From assembly GCF_020400825.1 (NCBI RefSeq), contig NZ_JAINVH010000007.1, positions 124,001-188,000 of the forward strand: a stretch of 64,000 bases of DNA. The letters are read 5' to 3'. Position 1 is the stretch's first letter. Every line of letters begins with the position of its first letter. Shown here piece by piece: positions 37,413 to 46,215 of this stretch. This DNA is from Streptomyces sp. HPF1205. Lineage in GTDB: Bacteria > Actinomycetota > Actinomycetes > Streptomycetales > Streptomycetaceae. The notes under the pieces were generated by a model, which did not search any database, was not told the DNA's origin, and saw nothing but the letters and a program-made list of their open reading frames with translations. A program made the position numbers and the translations under genes.

Positions 37413-38904
37413 CAGGGGACGGCCCCGCAAGGGCTACCACAAGGCGGGACCGCCGTCCGACGCGCGGCCCGGCCAGGCGCCGGGCGCCGGTGAGGGCCCG
37501 CACGCCGGCACGGACGCGGGCTTCGGCCCCTTCGGCCCCTTCGGCGGCGACCGCGAAGGCGGGGACGGTGCGGGCGGCGGCCATGGCGCGGACGGCGCCG
37601 CATCCGGCACCGCATCGGGCAGCGGCACCGGATCGGGCACGACCGCCGACGCCCCGCCGCACCGGCTCACCGGCACCACGCGGATCGAGCGGCGCAAGCT
37701 GGCCCGGAAGGTGCGCCGCAAGCGGCGCCGGTCGCTGGTCAAGGAGGTGCCGCTCCTCGTCGGGGTGGCGCTGCTGATCGCGCTCGTGCTCAAGACGTTC
37801 CTGCTGCAGGCCTTCGTCATCCCGTCCGGGTCGATGGAGCAGACCATCCGTATCGGCGACCGGGTACTCGTCGACAAACTGACCCCGTGGTTCGGCGCCG
37901 AGCCCCACCGGGGGGACGTCGTCGTCTTCAAGGACCCCGGCGGCTGGCTGGCGAACGAGCCCCAGCCGAAGCCCGACCCGCCGGTCGTCAAGCAGGTGAA
38001 GGAGTTCTTCACCTACATCGGGCTGCTGCCCGCCTCCGGCGAGCAGGATCTGATCAAGCGGGTCATCGGCGTCGGCGGGGACACCGTGGCCTGCTGCGAC
38101 TCCCAGGGCAGGATCACCGTCAACGGCACGCCGCTGACCGAGCCGTACCTCTACGCCGGCAACCCGCCGTCCATGATGACCTTTACGGTCCACGTCCCCC
38201 CGGGACACCTGTGGGTGATGGGCGACCACCGCTCCGATTCGGCCGATTCCCGGTCCCACATGACGTCGGCCGGCGGGGGAACGATCCCGGAGAGCCTCGT
38301 GGTCGGCCGGGCCTTCGTCATCGCCTGGCCGTTCGACCACTGGAGACGGCTGAAGGAGCCGGGAACGTACGCGTCCGTGCCCGCCCCTGGCGCGGCCGGG
38401 ACGCGCCCCACAGGGTCGGCCACTAGGGTGGGCCGGGCCAACAACGGTCAAAGATCGAGCCGACTACCGACTCCTGCGGAACTCCCGCTCGTTATGGGAG
38501 TGGCGGGCCTGCGCCGGAAACGGGGCGGGCGGCGGTCTGGAGTGAGGAGTGGATGTGGGGGACCTGGTGGTCGGTGCACGGTCTGGATCCGGCGAGCCCG
38601 AGAAGGGGGATGTCGCGGTGCCCCAGGTACCTCCTGCCGACGATGTGACGGGCGCGGCCGGTCCGCCGCCCGGGTACGCCCCGATCGGCGACCGGGCGGA
38701 GAGCGGCGGCCTGCCCCTGAACGGGATCGGCGGTCCTCCGGCGAACGGGGCCCGTCAGGCTCCGGGCACGCCCGGAGCGCCGGACGGCGCGGCGTACGGG
38801 GTGCCCGGCGCCGCGGGTGGCGCGCCGGCGCCCGGCACCCCGGACCCGACGGAGGAGCCGCTTCCCTACGGCGTTCCCGGCGCCAAGGACGACGCGCGTC
38901 CTGA
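37405..38904 (+). CDS. lepB: type I signal peptidase (second; SipX position) with long run-on C-terminus
   Basis: The catalytic part is intact: membrane helix VPLLVGVALLIALVLKTFLL, Ser143 in IPSGSMEQT, Lys218 in DLIKRVIGVGG and MGDHRSDSADSR. Homology-like sequence ends around residue ~350 (AELPLVMGVAGLRR). The frame then stays open to a TGA at 38904, giving 499 residues and overlapping the next lepB by 350 bp in another frame. The run-on (Arg/Gly-rich) looks like shadow coding of the downstream gene. A lost stop or frameshift is possible. Confidence 0.85.
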   Translation: MGNRGRPRKGYHKAGPPSDARPGQAPGAGEGPHAGTDAGFGPFGPFGGDREGGDGAGGGHGADGAASGTASGSGTGSGTTADAPPHRLTGTTRIERRKLARKVRRKRRRSLVKEVPLLVGVALLIALVLKTFLLQAFVIPSGSMEQTIRIGDRVLVDKLTPWFGAEPHRGDVVVFKDPGGWLANEPQPKPDPPVVKQVKEFFTYIGLLPASGEQDLIKRVIGVGGDTVACCDSQGRITVNGTPLTEPYLYAGNPPSMMTFTVHVPPGHLWVMGDHRSDSADSRSHMTSAGGGTIPESLVVGRAFVIAWPFDHWRRLKEPGTYASVPAPGAAGTRPTGSATRVGRANNGQRSSRLPTPAELPLVMGVAGLRRKRGGRRSGVRSGCGGPGGRCTVWIRRAREGGCRGAPGTSCRRCDGRGRSAARVRPDRRPGGERRPAPERDRRSSGERGPSGSGHARSAGRRGVRGARRRGWRAGARHPGPDGGAASLRRSRRQGRRAS

Positions 38905-39802
38905 TGACGGCGGCGACCCGGCCGATCCCTCCGGCCCCTCCTCCGGCTCCGGCGGGTCGGACGGCGACGGCGACTCCGGCCGGCACGCGTCCTCCCCGCG
39001 CGGCAAGCAGCAGCGCTCCTTCTGGAAGGAGCTGCCGCTGCTGGTCGGCATCGCCCTGGTGCTGGCCCTGCTGATCAAGACCTTCCTGGTCCAGGCGTTC
39101 TCCATCCCGTCGGACTCGATGCAGAACACCCTGCAGCCGGGCGACAGGGTGCTCGTCGACAAGCTGACCCCGTGGTTCGGCTCCAATCCCTCCCGCGGCG
39201 AGGTCGTCGTCTTCCACGACCCGGGCGGGTGGCTGCCGGAGAACCCGCCGCCCAGCCACAACCCCGTGGTGCGGGCCGTGCAGAGGAGCCTGAGCTTCAT
39301 CGGCCTGATGCCGTCGGCCGACGAGAAGGACCTGATCAAGCGGGTCATCGGGGTCGGCGGCGACACCGTGGAGTGCAAGGGCACCGGCCCGCTGCTGGTC
39401 AACGGCAAGCCGCTCAACGAGCCGTACGTCCACCCCGGCAGCACCGCCTGCTCCAAGGACGCGCCGTTCAAGGTCGTCGTCCCCAAGGACCGCATCTGGG
39501 TGATGGGCGACAACCGCCAGAACTCGCTGGACTCCCGCTACCACATGCAGCTCCCCGGCGGCGGCACGGTCTCCGACAAGCAGGTGGTGGGCCGCGCCAT
39601 CGTGGTGGCCTGGCCGATCAACCGCTGGGCGACGCTCGGCATCCCCAGCACCTTCTCGCAGCCGGGGATCAGCGCGGCCGGCGCGGCGGCCCCCGCGGCG
39701 GCCGGCCTGGCGGGCGCGGTGCCGCTGGTGCTCATCCGCCGCAGGCGGTTGCTGAAGCGGCTGGACGAGCCGGCCGGGACGACGCCCCCGGACGAGGGCT
39801 GA
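38555..39802 (+). CDS. lepB: type I signal peptidase (third; SipY position)
   Basis: A 415-residue protein. A ~160-residue Gly/Pro/Ala-rich cytoplasmic N-terminus precedes a membrane helix (LPLLVGIALVLALLIKTFLV). Catalytic Ser188 lies in IPSDSMQNT and Lys262 in DLIKRVIGVGG; the box E motif is MGDNRQNSLDSR. A C-terminal hydrophobic helix (AAAGLAGAVPLVLI) ends in RRRRLLKR. GTG 38555 was preferred because GAGGA is six bases upstream; GTG 38549 would abut it. Confidence 0.93.
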   Translation: MGDLVVGARSGSGEPEKGDVAVPQVPPADDVTGAAGPPPGYAPIGDRAESGGLPLNGIGGPPANGARQAPGTPGAPDGAAYGVPGAAGGAPAPGTPDPTEEPLPYGVPGAKDDARPDDGGDPADPSGPSSGSGGSDGDGDSGRHASSPRGKQQRSFWKELPLLVGIALVLALLIKTFLVQAFSIPSDSMQNTLQPGDRVLVDKLTPWFGSNPSRGEVVVFHDPGGWLPENPPPSHNPVVRAVQRSLSFIGLMPSADEKDLIKRVIGVGGDTVECKGTGPLLVNGKPLNEPYVHPGSTACSKDAPFKVVVPKDRIWVMGDNRQNSLDSRYHMQLPGGGTVSDKQVVGRAIVVAWPINRWATLGIPSTFSQPGISAAGAAAPAAAGLAGAVPLVLIRRRRLLKRLDEPAGTTPPDEG

Positions 39803-39822
39803 CCCGGGGGCGTACCGCCGGG

Positions 39823-39828
39823 TAGGGT
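39823..39828 (+). promoter_or_regulatory. putative leaderless-type -10 (TAGGGT) for the fourth lepB
   Basis: TAGGGT ends eight bases before ATG 39837 with no ribosome site. This fits the S. lividans report (recalled) that sipZ starts a separate operon. Confidence 0.55.
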
Positions 39829-39836
39829 TCCGATCC

Positions 39837-40598
39837 ATGAGTGCCACGAGCAGCAGCACCGGCGCGATAGCCGGTGTGAGGAGCAGGGACGGCCGCGGAA
39901 GTGGTCGCGGCCGTCTGGGGAACACGCTCTCGGGGATCGCCGTGGCCCTGGGCTGCGTGCTGTTCCTCGGCGGTTTCGCCTGGGCGGCCTTCATGTACCG
40001 CCCGTACACCGTGCCCACCAACTCCATGCAGCCCACCGTGCGGCCCGGCGACAAGGTGCTCGCGCAGCGCGTCTCCGGCTCGTCGGTGCACCGGGGCGAC
40101 GTGGTGGTCTTCAAGGACCCGCTGTGGGGCGACATGCCCGAGGTCAAGCGGGTAGTCGGCGTCGGCGGCGACAAGGTGGCCTGCTGCGACAGCCAGGGCC
40201 GGCTGACGGTCAACGGCACACCGGTCCGGGAGACGTACCTCGACCACCCAGGCCGTGCCTCGCTGACCGGCTTCTCGACCGTCGTGCCCAAGGGCGAGCT
40301 CTTCCTGCTCGGCGACAACCGCGACGTCTCCCAGGACTCCCGCATCCGCCTCCAGGACGCCCAGGGCGGCTCGGTGCCGGCGAGCGACGTCAAGGGCCGG
40401 GTGGCCGCCACGGCATGGCCGACGGGCCGAATGGGCATGCTGAGCCGTACGCCGGCGTTCGACGCGCTGGCGGGCGGCGGGGCCTCATCGGCCGGGCCGC
40501 TGGAATGGCTAGTGGTCATGGTCGTCGCCGGGGTGGTCCTCATCCTGGGCGGCGCCGCCTACGGGCCGGTGGCGAAGCTGCTGAGCCGGCGGCGGTGA
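39837..40598 (+). CDS. lepB: type I signal peptidase (fourth; SipZ position)
   Basis: A 253-residue signal peptidase. Membrane helix ~30-55 (LGCVLFLGGFAWAAFM), catalytic Ser63 in VPTNSMQPT, Lys104 in VKRVVGVGGDK, box E LLGDNRDVSQDSR. A C-terminal membrane helix (LEWLVVMVVAGVVLILGG) gives a second anchor. It is likely the first gene of a unit continuing into the Nudix, DUF2469 and yraN genes. Confidence 0.94.
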   Translation: MSATSSSTGAIAGVRSRDGRGSGRGRLGNTLSGIAVALGCVLFLGGFAWAAFMYRPYTVPTNSMQPTVRPGDKVLAQRVSGSSVHRGDVVVFKDPLWGDMPEVKRVVGVGGDKVACCDSQGRLTVNGTPVRETYLDHPGRASLTGFSTVVPKGELFLLGDNRDVSQDSRIRLQDAQGGSVPASDVKGRVAATAWPTGRMGMLSRTPAFDALAGGGASSAGPLEWLVVMVVAGVVLILGGAAYGPVAKLLSRRR

Positions 40599-40635
40599 GC
40601 GGAAGGGATCCGGGCGGGGCTGTGTTGAGCCGGAC

Positions 40636-41262
40636 ATGGAGCGGGACGAGGCGGCGGCCGTGCGGGACGGCCCGGCCGTGAGCGTGGCCGGGACCGGCAC
40701 AACGGGCACGGGCACGGCGGGCGCCGGCGGCCGTGCCGCCGAGGTCACCGACACCGGCCCTGGTGACACCGGCACGGGCCCGCCGAGGCGGCGGGCCTCG
40801 CGGGTGGTGCTGCTCGACCCGGCCGACCGTATCCTCCTGCTGCACGGCTTCGAACCGGCCGATCCCTCGGTGACCTGGTGGTTCACCCCGGGCGGCGGTG
40901 TGGAGGACGGCGAGAGCCTGACGGCGGCGGCGCTGCGCGAGGTGGCGGAGGAGACGGGGATCACCGACGTGCGGCTCGGGCCGGTGCTGTGGGAGCGGAC
41001 CTGCTCCTTCATGTTCGACGGGCGCCGGTGGGAGCAGGACGAGTGGTACCACCTGGGCCGTACCGATACGGTCGGCCTGGACACCAGCGGGCAGACGGAC
41101 CTGGAGCGGCGCAGTGTGACCTCGCTGCGCTGGTGGACGTGCGGGGAACTGCTGCGCACTCGTGAGACGGTGTATCCCACCAAGCTCGCCGAGCTGCTGC
41201 GTACGCTGCTCGACGAGGGCCCTCCGCAATCCCCGATCCCCCTGGGGACGGAACGCGACTGA
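40636..41262 (+). CDS. Nudix hydrolase
   Basis: A 208-residue protein with a full Nudix box: GGGVEDGESLTAAALREV followed by AEETGI (GX5EX7REUXEEXGU). The first ~50 residues are a Thr/Gly/Ala-rich low-complexity extension. WWFTPGGG just before the box is typical of the MutT-like group. The substrate is unassigned. It lies in the conserved lepB-Nudix-DUF2469-yraN string. Confidence 0.9.
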   Translation: MERDEAAAVRDGPAVSVAGTGTTGTGTAGAGGRAAEVTDTGPGDTGTGPPRRRASRVVLLDPADRILLLHGFEPADPSVTWWFTPGGGVEDGESLTAAALREVAEETGITDVRLGPVLWERTCSFMFDGRRWEQDEWYHLGRTDTVGLDTSGQTDLERRSVTSLRWWTCGELLRTRETVYPTKLAELLRTLLDEGPPQSPIPLGTERD

Positions 41263-41302
41263 CGCACAATGGGGGGCACGTACGGCTGAAGGGGAACATG
41301 CC

Positions 41303-41629
41303 ATGAGCGCCGAGGACCTCGAAAAATACGAGACCGAGATGGAGCTGAAGCTCTACCGGGAGTACCGCGACGTCGTTGGCCTGTTCAAGTACGTGATCGA
41401 GACCGAGCGCCGGTTCTACCTCACCAACGACTACGAGATGCAGGTGCACTCGGTACAGGGCGAGGTGTTCTTCGAGGTCTCGATGGCGGACGCCTGGGTG
41501 TGGGACATGTACCGGCCGGCCCGCTTCGTGAAGCAGGTCCGCGTGCTGACGTTCAAGGACGTGAACATCGAGGAGCTGAACAAGGCGGACCTCGACCTGC
41601 CGTCCGACGACTCCGGCTTCAACGGCTGA
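41303..41629 (+). CDS. DUF2469 family protein
   Basis: A 108-residue acidic protein (MSAEDLEKYETEMELKLYRE ... FKYVIETERRFYLTND ... VWDMYRPARFVKQVRVLTFK). The family is almost restricted to Actinobacteria, is highly conserved and sits near rplS/rnhB or lepB. The function is unknown. ATG 41303 has GAAGGGG eight bases upstream. Confidence 0.92.
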   Translation: MSAEDLEKYETEMELKLYREYRDVVGLFKYVIETERRFYLTNDYEMQVHSVQGEVFFEVSMADAWVWDMYRPARFVKQVRVLTFKDVNIEELNKADLDLPSDDSGFNG

Positions 41630-41714
41630 CCCCGGCGAGTTATCCACAGGCGCCCTGACAAGATCGACTCGGGTGTGCCGCGCTCTGTCACAGTGAGTGA
41701 CGGAGGTGGTACGC

Positions 41715-42077
41715 ATGAACGCGCGAGGTGCGCTGGGGCGGTACGGCGAGGACGTGGCGGCACGTACGCTGCGGGACGCCGGGCTGACCGTGCTCGTCCG
41801 GAACTGGCGCTGTGGCCGGCGGGGCGAGATCGACATTCTGGCGTCCGAGGGGGACGCCCTGGTGGTGTGCGAGGTCAAGACCCGGCGCGAGGGTGACTTC
41901 CAGCATCCGATGGCGGCGCTGACCGTCCGCAAGGTGGCGCGGCTGCGCTCGCTGGCCGAGCGATGGACCGCGGAACACGGCGGGACGCCGCCGGGCGGGG
42001 TCCGCATCGACCTGATCGGTGTCGTCCTCCCGGCCCGCGGCGCGGCCCGCGTCGAACACGTCAGGGGGGTGGCGTGA
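41715..42077 (+). CDS. yraN: YraN/UPF0102 nuclease-fold protein
   Basis: A 120-residue protein. [15 protein letters not shown] and VVCEVKTRR carry the D/E...ExK residues of the restriction-endonuclease-like fold. The role is unknown, perhaps in DNA processing given its link to comM and dprA. ATG 41715 with GGAGG eight bases upstream was chosen over the upstream in-frame GTG 41697. Its stop overlaps comM by one base. Confidence 0.92.
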   Translation: MNARGALGRYGEDVAARTLRDAGLTVLVRNWRCGRRGEIDILASEGDALVVCEVKTRREGDFQHPMAALTVRKVARLRSLAERWTAEHGGTPPGGVRIDLIGVVLPARGAARVEHVRGVA

Positions 42078-43708
42078 TGGGGTTCGCCCGGACGTGCTCG
42101 GTGGCGCTGATCGGCGTCGAGGGCGTGGTGGTGGAGGTCCAGGCCGACCTGGAGCCGGGGGTGGCCGCCTTCGCGCTGGTGGGACTGCCCGACAAGAGCC
42201 TGGTGGAGAGCCGGGACCGAGTGCGCGCCGCGATCGTCAACAGCGACGAGACCTGGCCGTCGAAGAAGCTCACCGTGGGCCTGAGCCCGGCGTCCGTACC
42301 CAAGGGCGGCTCGGGCTTCGACCTGGCGGTGGCCTGCGCGGTGCTGGCCGCGGGCGGCCGGATCGCCCCGACCGCCATCGCCGACCTGATGATGATCGGC
42401 GAGCTGGGCCTGGACGGCCGGGTCCGGCCGGTGCGCGGGGTGCTCCCGGCCGTGCTGGCCGCCGCCGACGCAGGGTACCGGCAGGTGGTGGTGCCCGAGC
42501 AGAACACCGCGGAGGCGTCGCTCGTGCCCGGGGTCGCCGTCCTCGGGGTGCGCAGCCTGCGGCAGCTCGTCGCGGTGCTCAACGACGAGCCGGTCCCGGC
42601 GGAGGACGAGGAGGACGCGGACGCCGGGCGTCCCGACCCCATGCTGGCCGGGCTCACCGGCGGCGGCGTCGGCACCGGGATCACCACGATCCTGGGCGGC
42701 GGCTCGGCCGCCCGCGGATCGGCGGACGGGCCCGACCTCGCCGACGTGGCCGGGCAGCGGGCGGCCCGGCTCGCCCTGGAGGTCGCCGCGGCCGGGGGAC
42801 ACCACCTGTACCTGAAGGGACCACCGGGCGCGGGGAAGACCATGCTCGCCGAGCGGCTGCCGGGCATCCTGCCCCCGCTGACCAGGCAGCAGTCCCTGGA
42901 GGTCACGGCCGTCCACTCGGTCGCGGGGATGCTCCCACCGGGCCGGCCCCTGGTCGACATCCCGCCCTACTGCGCCCCCCACCACTCGGCGACCATGCCG
43001 TCCCTGGTCGGCGGCGGCAGCGGACTGCCGAGGCCCGGCGCGGTCTCGCTGGCCCATCACGGGGTGTTGTTCCTGGACGAGGCGCCGGAGTTCAGCGGCC
43101 AGGCGCTGGACGCGCTGCGGCAGCCGCTGGAATCGGGTCACGTGGTGGTCGCCCGCGCGGCCGGGGTCATGCGGCTGCCGGCCCGGTTCACGCTGGTGCT
43201 GGCGGCGAACCCGTGCCCGTGCGGTCGCTGGTCCACCCTGGCCGGCGGTTGCGACTGCTCGCCGACAGCGGTCCGCCGCTACCAGGCACGGCTGTCGGGG
43301 CCGCTGCTGGACCGCATCGACCTGCGGGTCGACGTGGACGCGGTCACCCGGTCCGACCTGATCGACCACGGCGGCGGCGAGTCGACCGCCACCGTGGCCG
43401 CCCGGGTCCTGGAGGCCCGCGCCCGCGCCGCCGCCCGATACGCCGGCACCCCGTGGCACACCAACGGCGAGGTGCCCGGCCACGAGATGCGCACCCGCTG
43501 GCACGCGGCCCCCGGCGCCCTGCACGCCGCCGAGCGCGACATGGAGCGGGGCCTGCTCACCGCCCGCGGCCTGGACCGGGTGCTGCGGGTCGCCTGGACC
43601 ATCGCCGACCTGGCCGGGCACGCCCGCCCGGAGGCCTCGGACGTCCTGCAGGCACTCCAGTTGCGCACCGGGGTCGCCCGGGGCGCGGTCATGGCGGGGC
43701 AGCGGTGA
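42077..43708 (+). CDS. comM: Mg-chelatase-like AAA+ protein ComM/YifB
   Basis: A 543-residue AAA+ ATPase. The N-terminal LonC-like domain (ALVGLPDKSLVESRDRVRAA) is followed by Walker A GPPGAGKTMLAERLPG and Walker B GVLFLDEAPEF, then ANPCPCG with a cysteine-rich loop. In naturally competent bacteria ComM drives branch migration of incoming DNA. In Streptomyces its role is unproven. It is coupled to yraN upstream and dprA downstream. Confidence 0.94.
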   Translation: MGFARTCSVALIGVEGVVVEVQADLEPGVAAFALVGLPDKSLVESRDRVRAAIVNSDETWPSKKLTVGLSPASVPKGGSGFDLAVACAVLAAGGRIAPTAIADLMMIGELGLDGRVRPVRGVLPAVLAAADAGYRQVVVPEQNTAEASLVPGVAVLGVRSLRQLVAVLNDEPVPAEDEEDADAGRPDPMLAGLTGGGVGTGITTILGGGSAARGSADGPDLADVAGQRAARLALEVAAAGGHHLYLKGPPGAGKTMLAERLPGILPPLTRQQSLEVTAVHSVAGMLPPGRPLVDIPPYCAPHHSATMPSLVGGGSGLPRPGAVSLAHHGVLFLDEAPEFSGQALDALRQPLESGHVVVARAAGVMRLPARFTLVLAANPCPCGRWSTLAGGCDCSPTAVRRYQARLSGPLLDRIDLRVDVDAVTRSDLIDHGGGESTATVAARVLEARARAAARYAGTPWHTNGEVPGHEMRTRWHAAPGALHAAERDMERGLLTARGLDRVLRVAWTIADLAGHARPEASDVLQALQLRTGVARGAVMAGQR

Positions 43709-45069
43709 GGGGCAGCACCGGGCGGGCCGGTGAAGAAGAGGCACTGCGGGCGGTGTACGAGGGCGGCCGGCTGACCGGAGGCGCCCGGGTTTGGGCCACG
43801 ACGAAGGGAGGCGGCGAGGCCGACGCCCAGCCAGGCGGCGAGTCAGGCGGCGGGCCGGAAGGCGGGGCAGGCGGCGGGGCAGGCGAGGGGTCCGGCGGGG
43901 CGGCCGGTGGCCGGGCCCCGGGGGAGTGCGCGCCCTGGCAGGAGCGGCTGGCGCGGGTGGCCCTGACCAGGGTGGCCGACCCCGGCGACAAGGTGATGGG
44001 CCGGGCGGTGCGGGAGCTCGGCGCGGGCGAGGTGTGGCGCGCCGCCCTGGCCGGGAGGCCGCTGCCGGGAGCTCGCCAGGAGCGCACCGAGCGCTATGCG
44101 ATCAAGGCGGCGCACGCGGACCCCGTGGCGGACCTGGTGGCGGTGCACCGGGTGGGCGGGCGGTTCCTGTGTCCAGGGGAAGGCGACTGGCCCGGGCAGC
44201 TGGACGATCTGGGGGACGAGCGGCCACTGGGCCTGTGGGTGCGCGGCCCGGCGAGCCTGCGGCTGTGGGCACTGCGGTCGGTGGCCGTGGTGGGCGCCAG
44301 GACGTGCACCGACTACGGCCGCCACATGGCGGTCCTGCTGGGCGCGGGACTGGCCGAGGCGGGCTGGGTGGTGGTCTCCGGCGCGGCGTACGGGGTGGAC
44401 GGCGCGGTCCACCGCAGCACCCTCAACGCGGGCGGCGCCACGATCGGCGTCCTCGCCTGCGGGGTGGACGTCCCCTATCCGCGGGGCAACGCGGACCTGA
44501 TCGACACCATCGCCGAACGGGGCCTGCTGCTGGGGGAGCTGCCGCCGGGAGACCATCCGACCCGGGTGAGGTTCGTGCTCAGGAACCGGGTGATCGCCGC
44601 GCTCACCCGCGGCACGGTGGTGGTCGAGGCGAGGTACCGCAGCGGTTCGCTCATCACCGCCCGCCGCGCCGCCGAGCTGGGCAGGGTGACGATGGGTGTG
44701 CCCGGGCCGTGTACGAGCCGGATGTCGGAGGGGGTCCACGAAATGCTCCGCGGTGACGCCGTACTGGTCACCGACGCAGCCGAGGTGGTGGAGATGGTGG
44801 GCAGCATCGGGGCCGACCTGGCGCCGGCGCGCCGCGGGCCCGTGCTGCCGCGGGATCTGCTGCGGCCGGCCACCGCGCGGGTGCTGGACGCGCTGCCCGG
44901 CCGGGGAGGCGCCAGGGAGGAGGAGATCGCGCGGGCCGCCGGGGTGGGACGGGCCGACACGCTCGGGCGGCTCCTCGAATTGCAGGCCCTGGGTTTCGTG
45001 ACGCGGGACGCGGACGGCTGGGCGTTGGTCCGTACCGCGCGCGGCGGGCCGCCCGACCGGACCCGTTGA
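43705..45069 (+). CDS. dprA: DNA processing protein DprA
   Basis: A 454-residue DprA. Rossmann-fold DprA domain: VAVVGARTCTDYGRH, VSGAAYGVDGAVHR, ATIGVLACGVDVPYPRGN, FVLRNRVIAALTRGTVVVEA. A C-terminal winged helix (EEEIARAAGVGRADTLGRLL) is present. It loads RecA on ssDNA in competent bacteria. The first ~75 residues are a Gly-rich extension not usual for the family; the true start could be a later GTG. GTG 43705 overlaps the comM stop. Confidence 0.92.
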   Translation: MRGSTGRAGEEEALRAVYEGGRLTGGARVWATTKGGGEADAQPGGESGGGPEGGAGGGAGEGSGGAAGGRAPGECAPWQERLARVALTRVADPGDKVMGRAVRELGAGEVWRAALAGRPLPGARQERTERYAIKAAHADPVADLVAVHRVGGRFLCPGEGDWPGQLDDLGDERPLGLWVRGPASLRLWALRSVAVVGARTCTDYGRHMAVLLGAGLAEAGWVVVSGAAYGVDGAVHRSTLNAGGATIGVLACGVDVPYPRGNADLIDTIAERGLLLGELPPGDHPTRVRFVLRNRVIAALTRGTVVVEARYRSGSLITARRAAELGRVTMGVPGPCTSRMSEGVHEMLRGDAVLVTDAAEVVEMVGSIGADLAPARRGPVLPRDLLRPATARVLDALPGRGGAREEEIARAAGVGRADTLGRLLELQALGFVTRDADGWALVRTARGGPPDRTR

Positions 45070-45348
45070 CGCTATCGACACACCATCAGGTGACAGGACA
45101 GCGCCATGACCTGGGGTGTTGTCGGGAGGGCCCGCGGCAGGGCGGCCGGGTGCGCATCATTGCCCCTGGGACCGGCCGTCCACCCGGGCCGGATCCCGTG
45201 CCCCGTCAGGTGACCTCGCGTCCGCACAGGAACGTATCTGCGCATGTCCCACACGGATGCCGTAGCAATCAGCGACACTATGGTCACGCTACGCTCGCGG
45301 AGGTTCGATTTCCCGCCCACTTCACGGCAGAACGGCTCAAAAGGACGC
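45070..45348 (+). promoter_or_regulatory. upstream region of whiG
   Basis: A 279-bp gap with no gene. The 9-mer TCAGGTGAC occurs at 45086-45094 and 45206-45214, and GGTCAC lies at 45282-45287. These resemble GTCACC-type BldD half-sites, a regulator reported to control whiG. No confident -35/-10 pair. Confidence 0.35.
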
Positions 45349-46185
45349 ATGACCCAGCACACCCCCGGGTCCGAAAGGGCGACGGCGGCGACCGCCGCCC
45401 CCACCACCCCTGGGCCCGCCGCCCCCGCCTCGCTCGACGCGTTGTGGCGGACCTACAAGGAGACGGGGGACGCCCGGCTGCGGGAACAGTTGATCCTGCA
45501 CTACTCGCCGCTGGTGAAGTACGTGGCCGGCCGGGTGAGCGTGGGACTGCCCGCCAATGTGGAACAGGCGGACTTCGTGTCCTCCGGGGTGTTCGGCCTC
45601 ATCGACGCCATCGAGAAGTTCGACCCGGACCGCGCGATCAAATTCGAGACCTACGCGATCACCCGGATCCGCGGCGCCATGATCGACGAGCTGCGCGCGC
45701 TGGACTGGATCCCCCGCTCGGTGCGGCAGAAGGCCCGTGCGGTCGAGCGGGCCTACGCCACCTTGGAGGCCAAGCTGCGCCGGACGCCCAGCGAGCCCGA
45801 GGTCGCCGCCGAGATGGGCGTCGGACTGGAGGAGCTGCACGGCGTGTTCAGCGCGCTGTCGCTGGCCAACGTGGTCGCCCTCGAAGAGCTGCTGCACGTC
45901 GGCGCCGAGGGCGGCGAGCGCATCAGCCTGGTCGACACGCTGGAGGACACCGGGGCCGACGACCCCGTCGAGGTCGCCGAGGACCGCGAGCTGCGCCGCC
46001 TGCTGGCCCGCGCCGTCAACACCCTGCCCGAGCGCGAGAAGACCGTCGTCACGCTCTACTACTACGAGGGCCTCACACTCGCCGAGATCGGCCAGGTGCT
46101 CGGCGTCACCGAGAGCCGGGTCAGCCAGATCCACACCAAGTCCGTCCTTCAACTGCGGGCAAAGCTCGCCGACGTGGGGCGCTGA
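45349..46185 (+). CDS. whiG: sporulation sigma factor WhiG (FliA/SigD family)
   Basis: A 278-residue sigma-28-type factor: region 2 [19 protein letters not shown] and [20 protein letters not shown], region 3 [14 protein letters not shown], region 4 [20 protein letters not shown]. It commits aerial hyphae to sporulation in Streptomyces. ATG 45349 (MTQHTPGSE) with AAAAGGA upstream aligns with the family start; 45244 would add 35 unsupported residues. The N-terminal ~30 residues are Ala/Pro/Thr-rich. Confidence 0.95.
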   Translation: MTQHTPGSERATAATAAPTTPGPAAPASLDALWRTYKETGDARLREQLILHYSPLVKYVAGRVSVGLPANVEQADFVSSGVFGLIDAIEKFDPDRAIKFETYAITRIRGAMIDELRALDWIPRSVRQKARAVERAYATLEAKLRRTPSEPEVAAEMGVGLEELHGVFSALSLANVVALEELLHVGAEGGERISLVDTLEDTGADDPVEVAEDRELRRLLARAVNTLPEREKTVVTLYYYEGLTLAEIGQVLGVTESRVSQIHTKSVLQLRAKLADVGR

Positions 46186-46203
46186 GAGCGGGCTCCGACC
46201 TCT

Positions 46204-46209
46204 TACAGT
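46204..46209 (+). promoter_or_regulatory. putative leaderless-type -10 (TACAGT) for the TetR gene
   Basis: TACAGT ends six bases before ATG 46216. A GGGGGA run occupies the spacer, so a leadered reading cannot be excluded. Confidence 0.45.
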
Positions 46210-46215
46210 GGGGGA

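Noticed and set aside
42019..45069. 1016-codon forward frame that would fuse comM shadow to DprA
   Set aside because: The N-terminal half is the off-frame shadow of comM. DprA begins at the GTG overlapping the comM stop.
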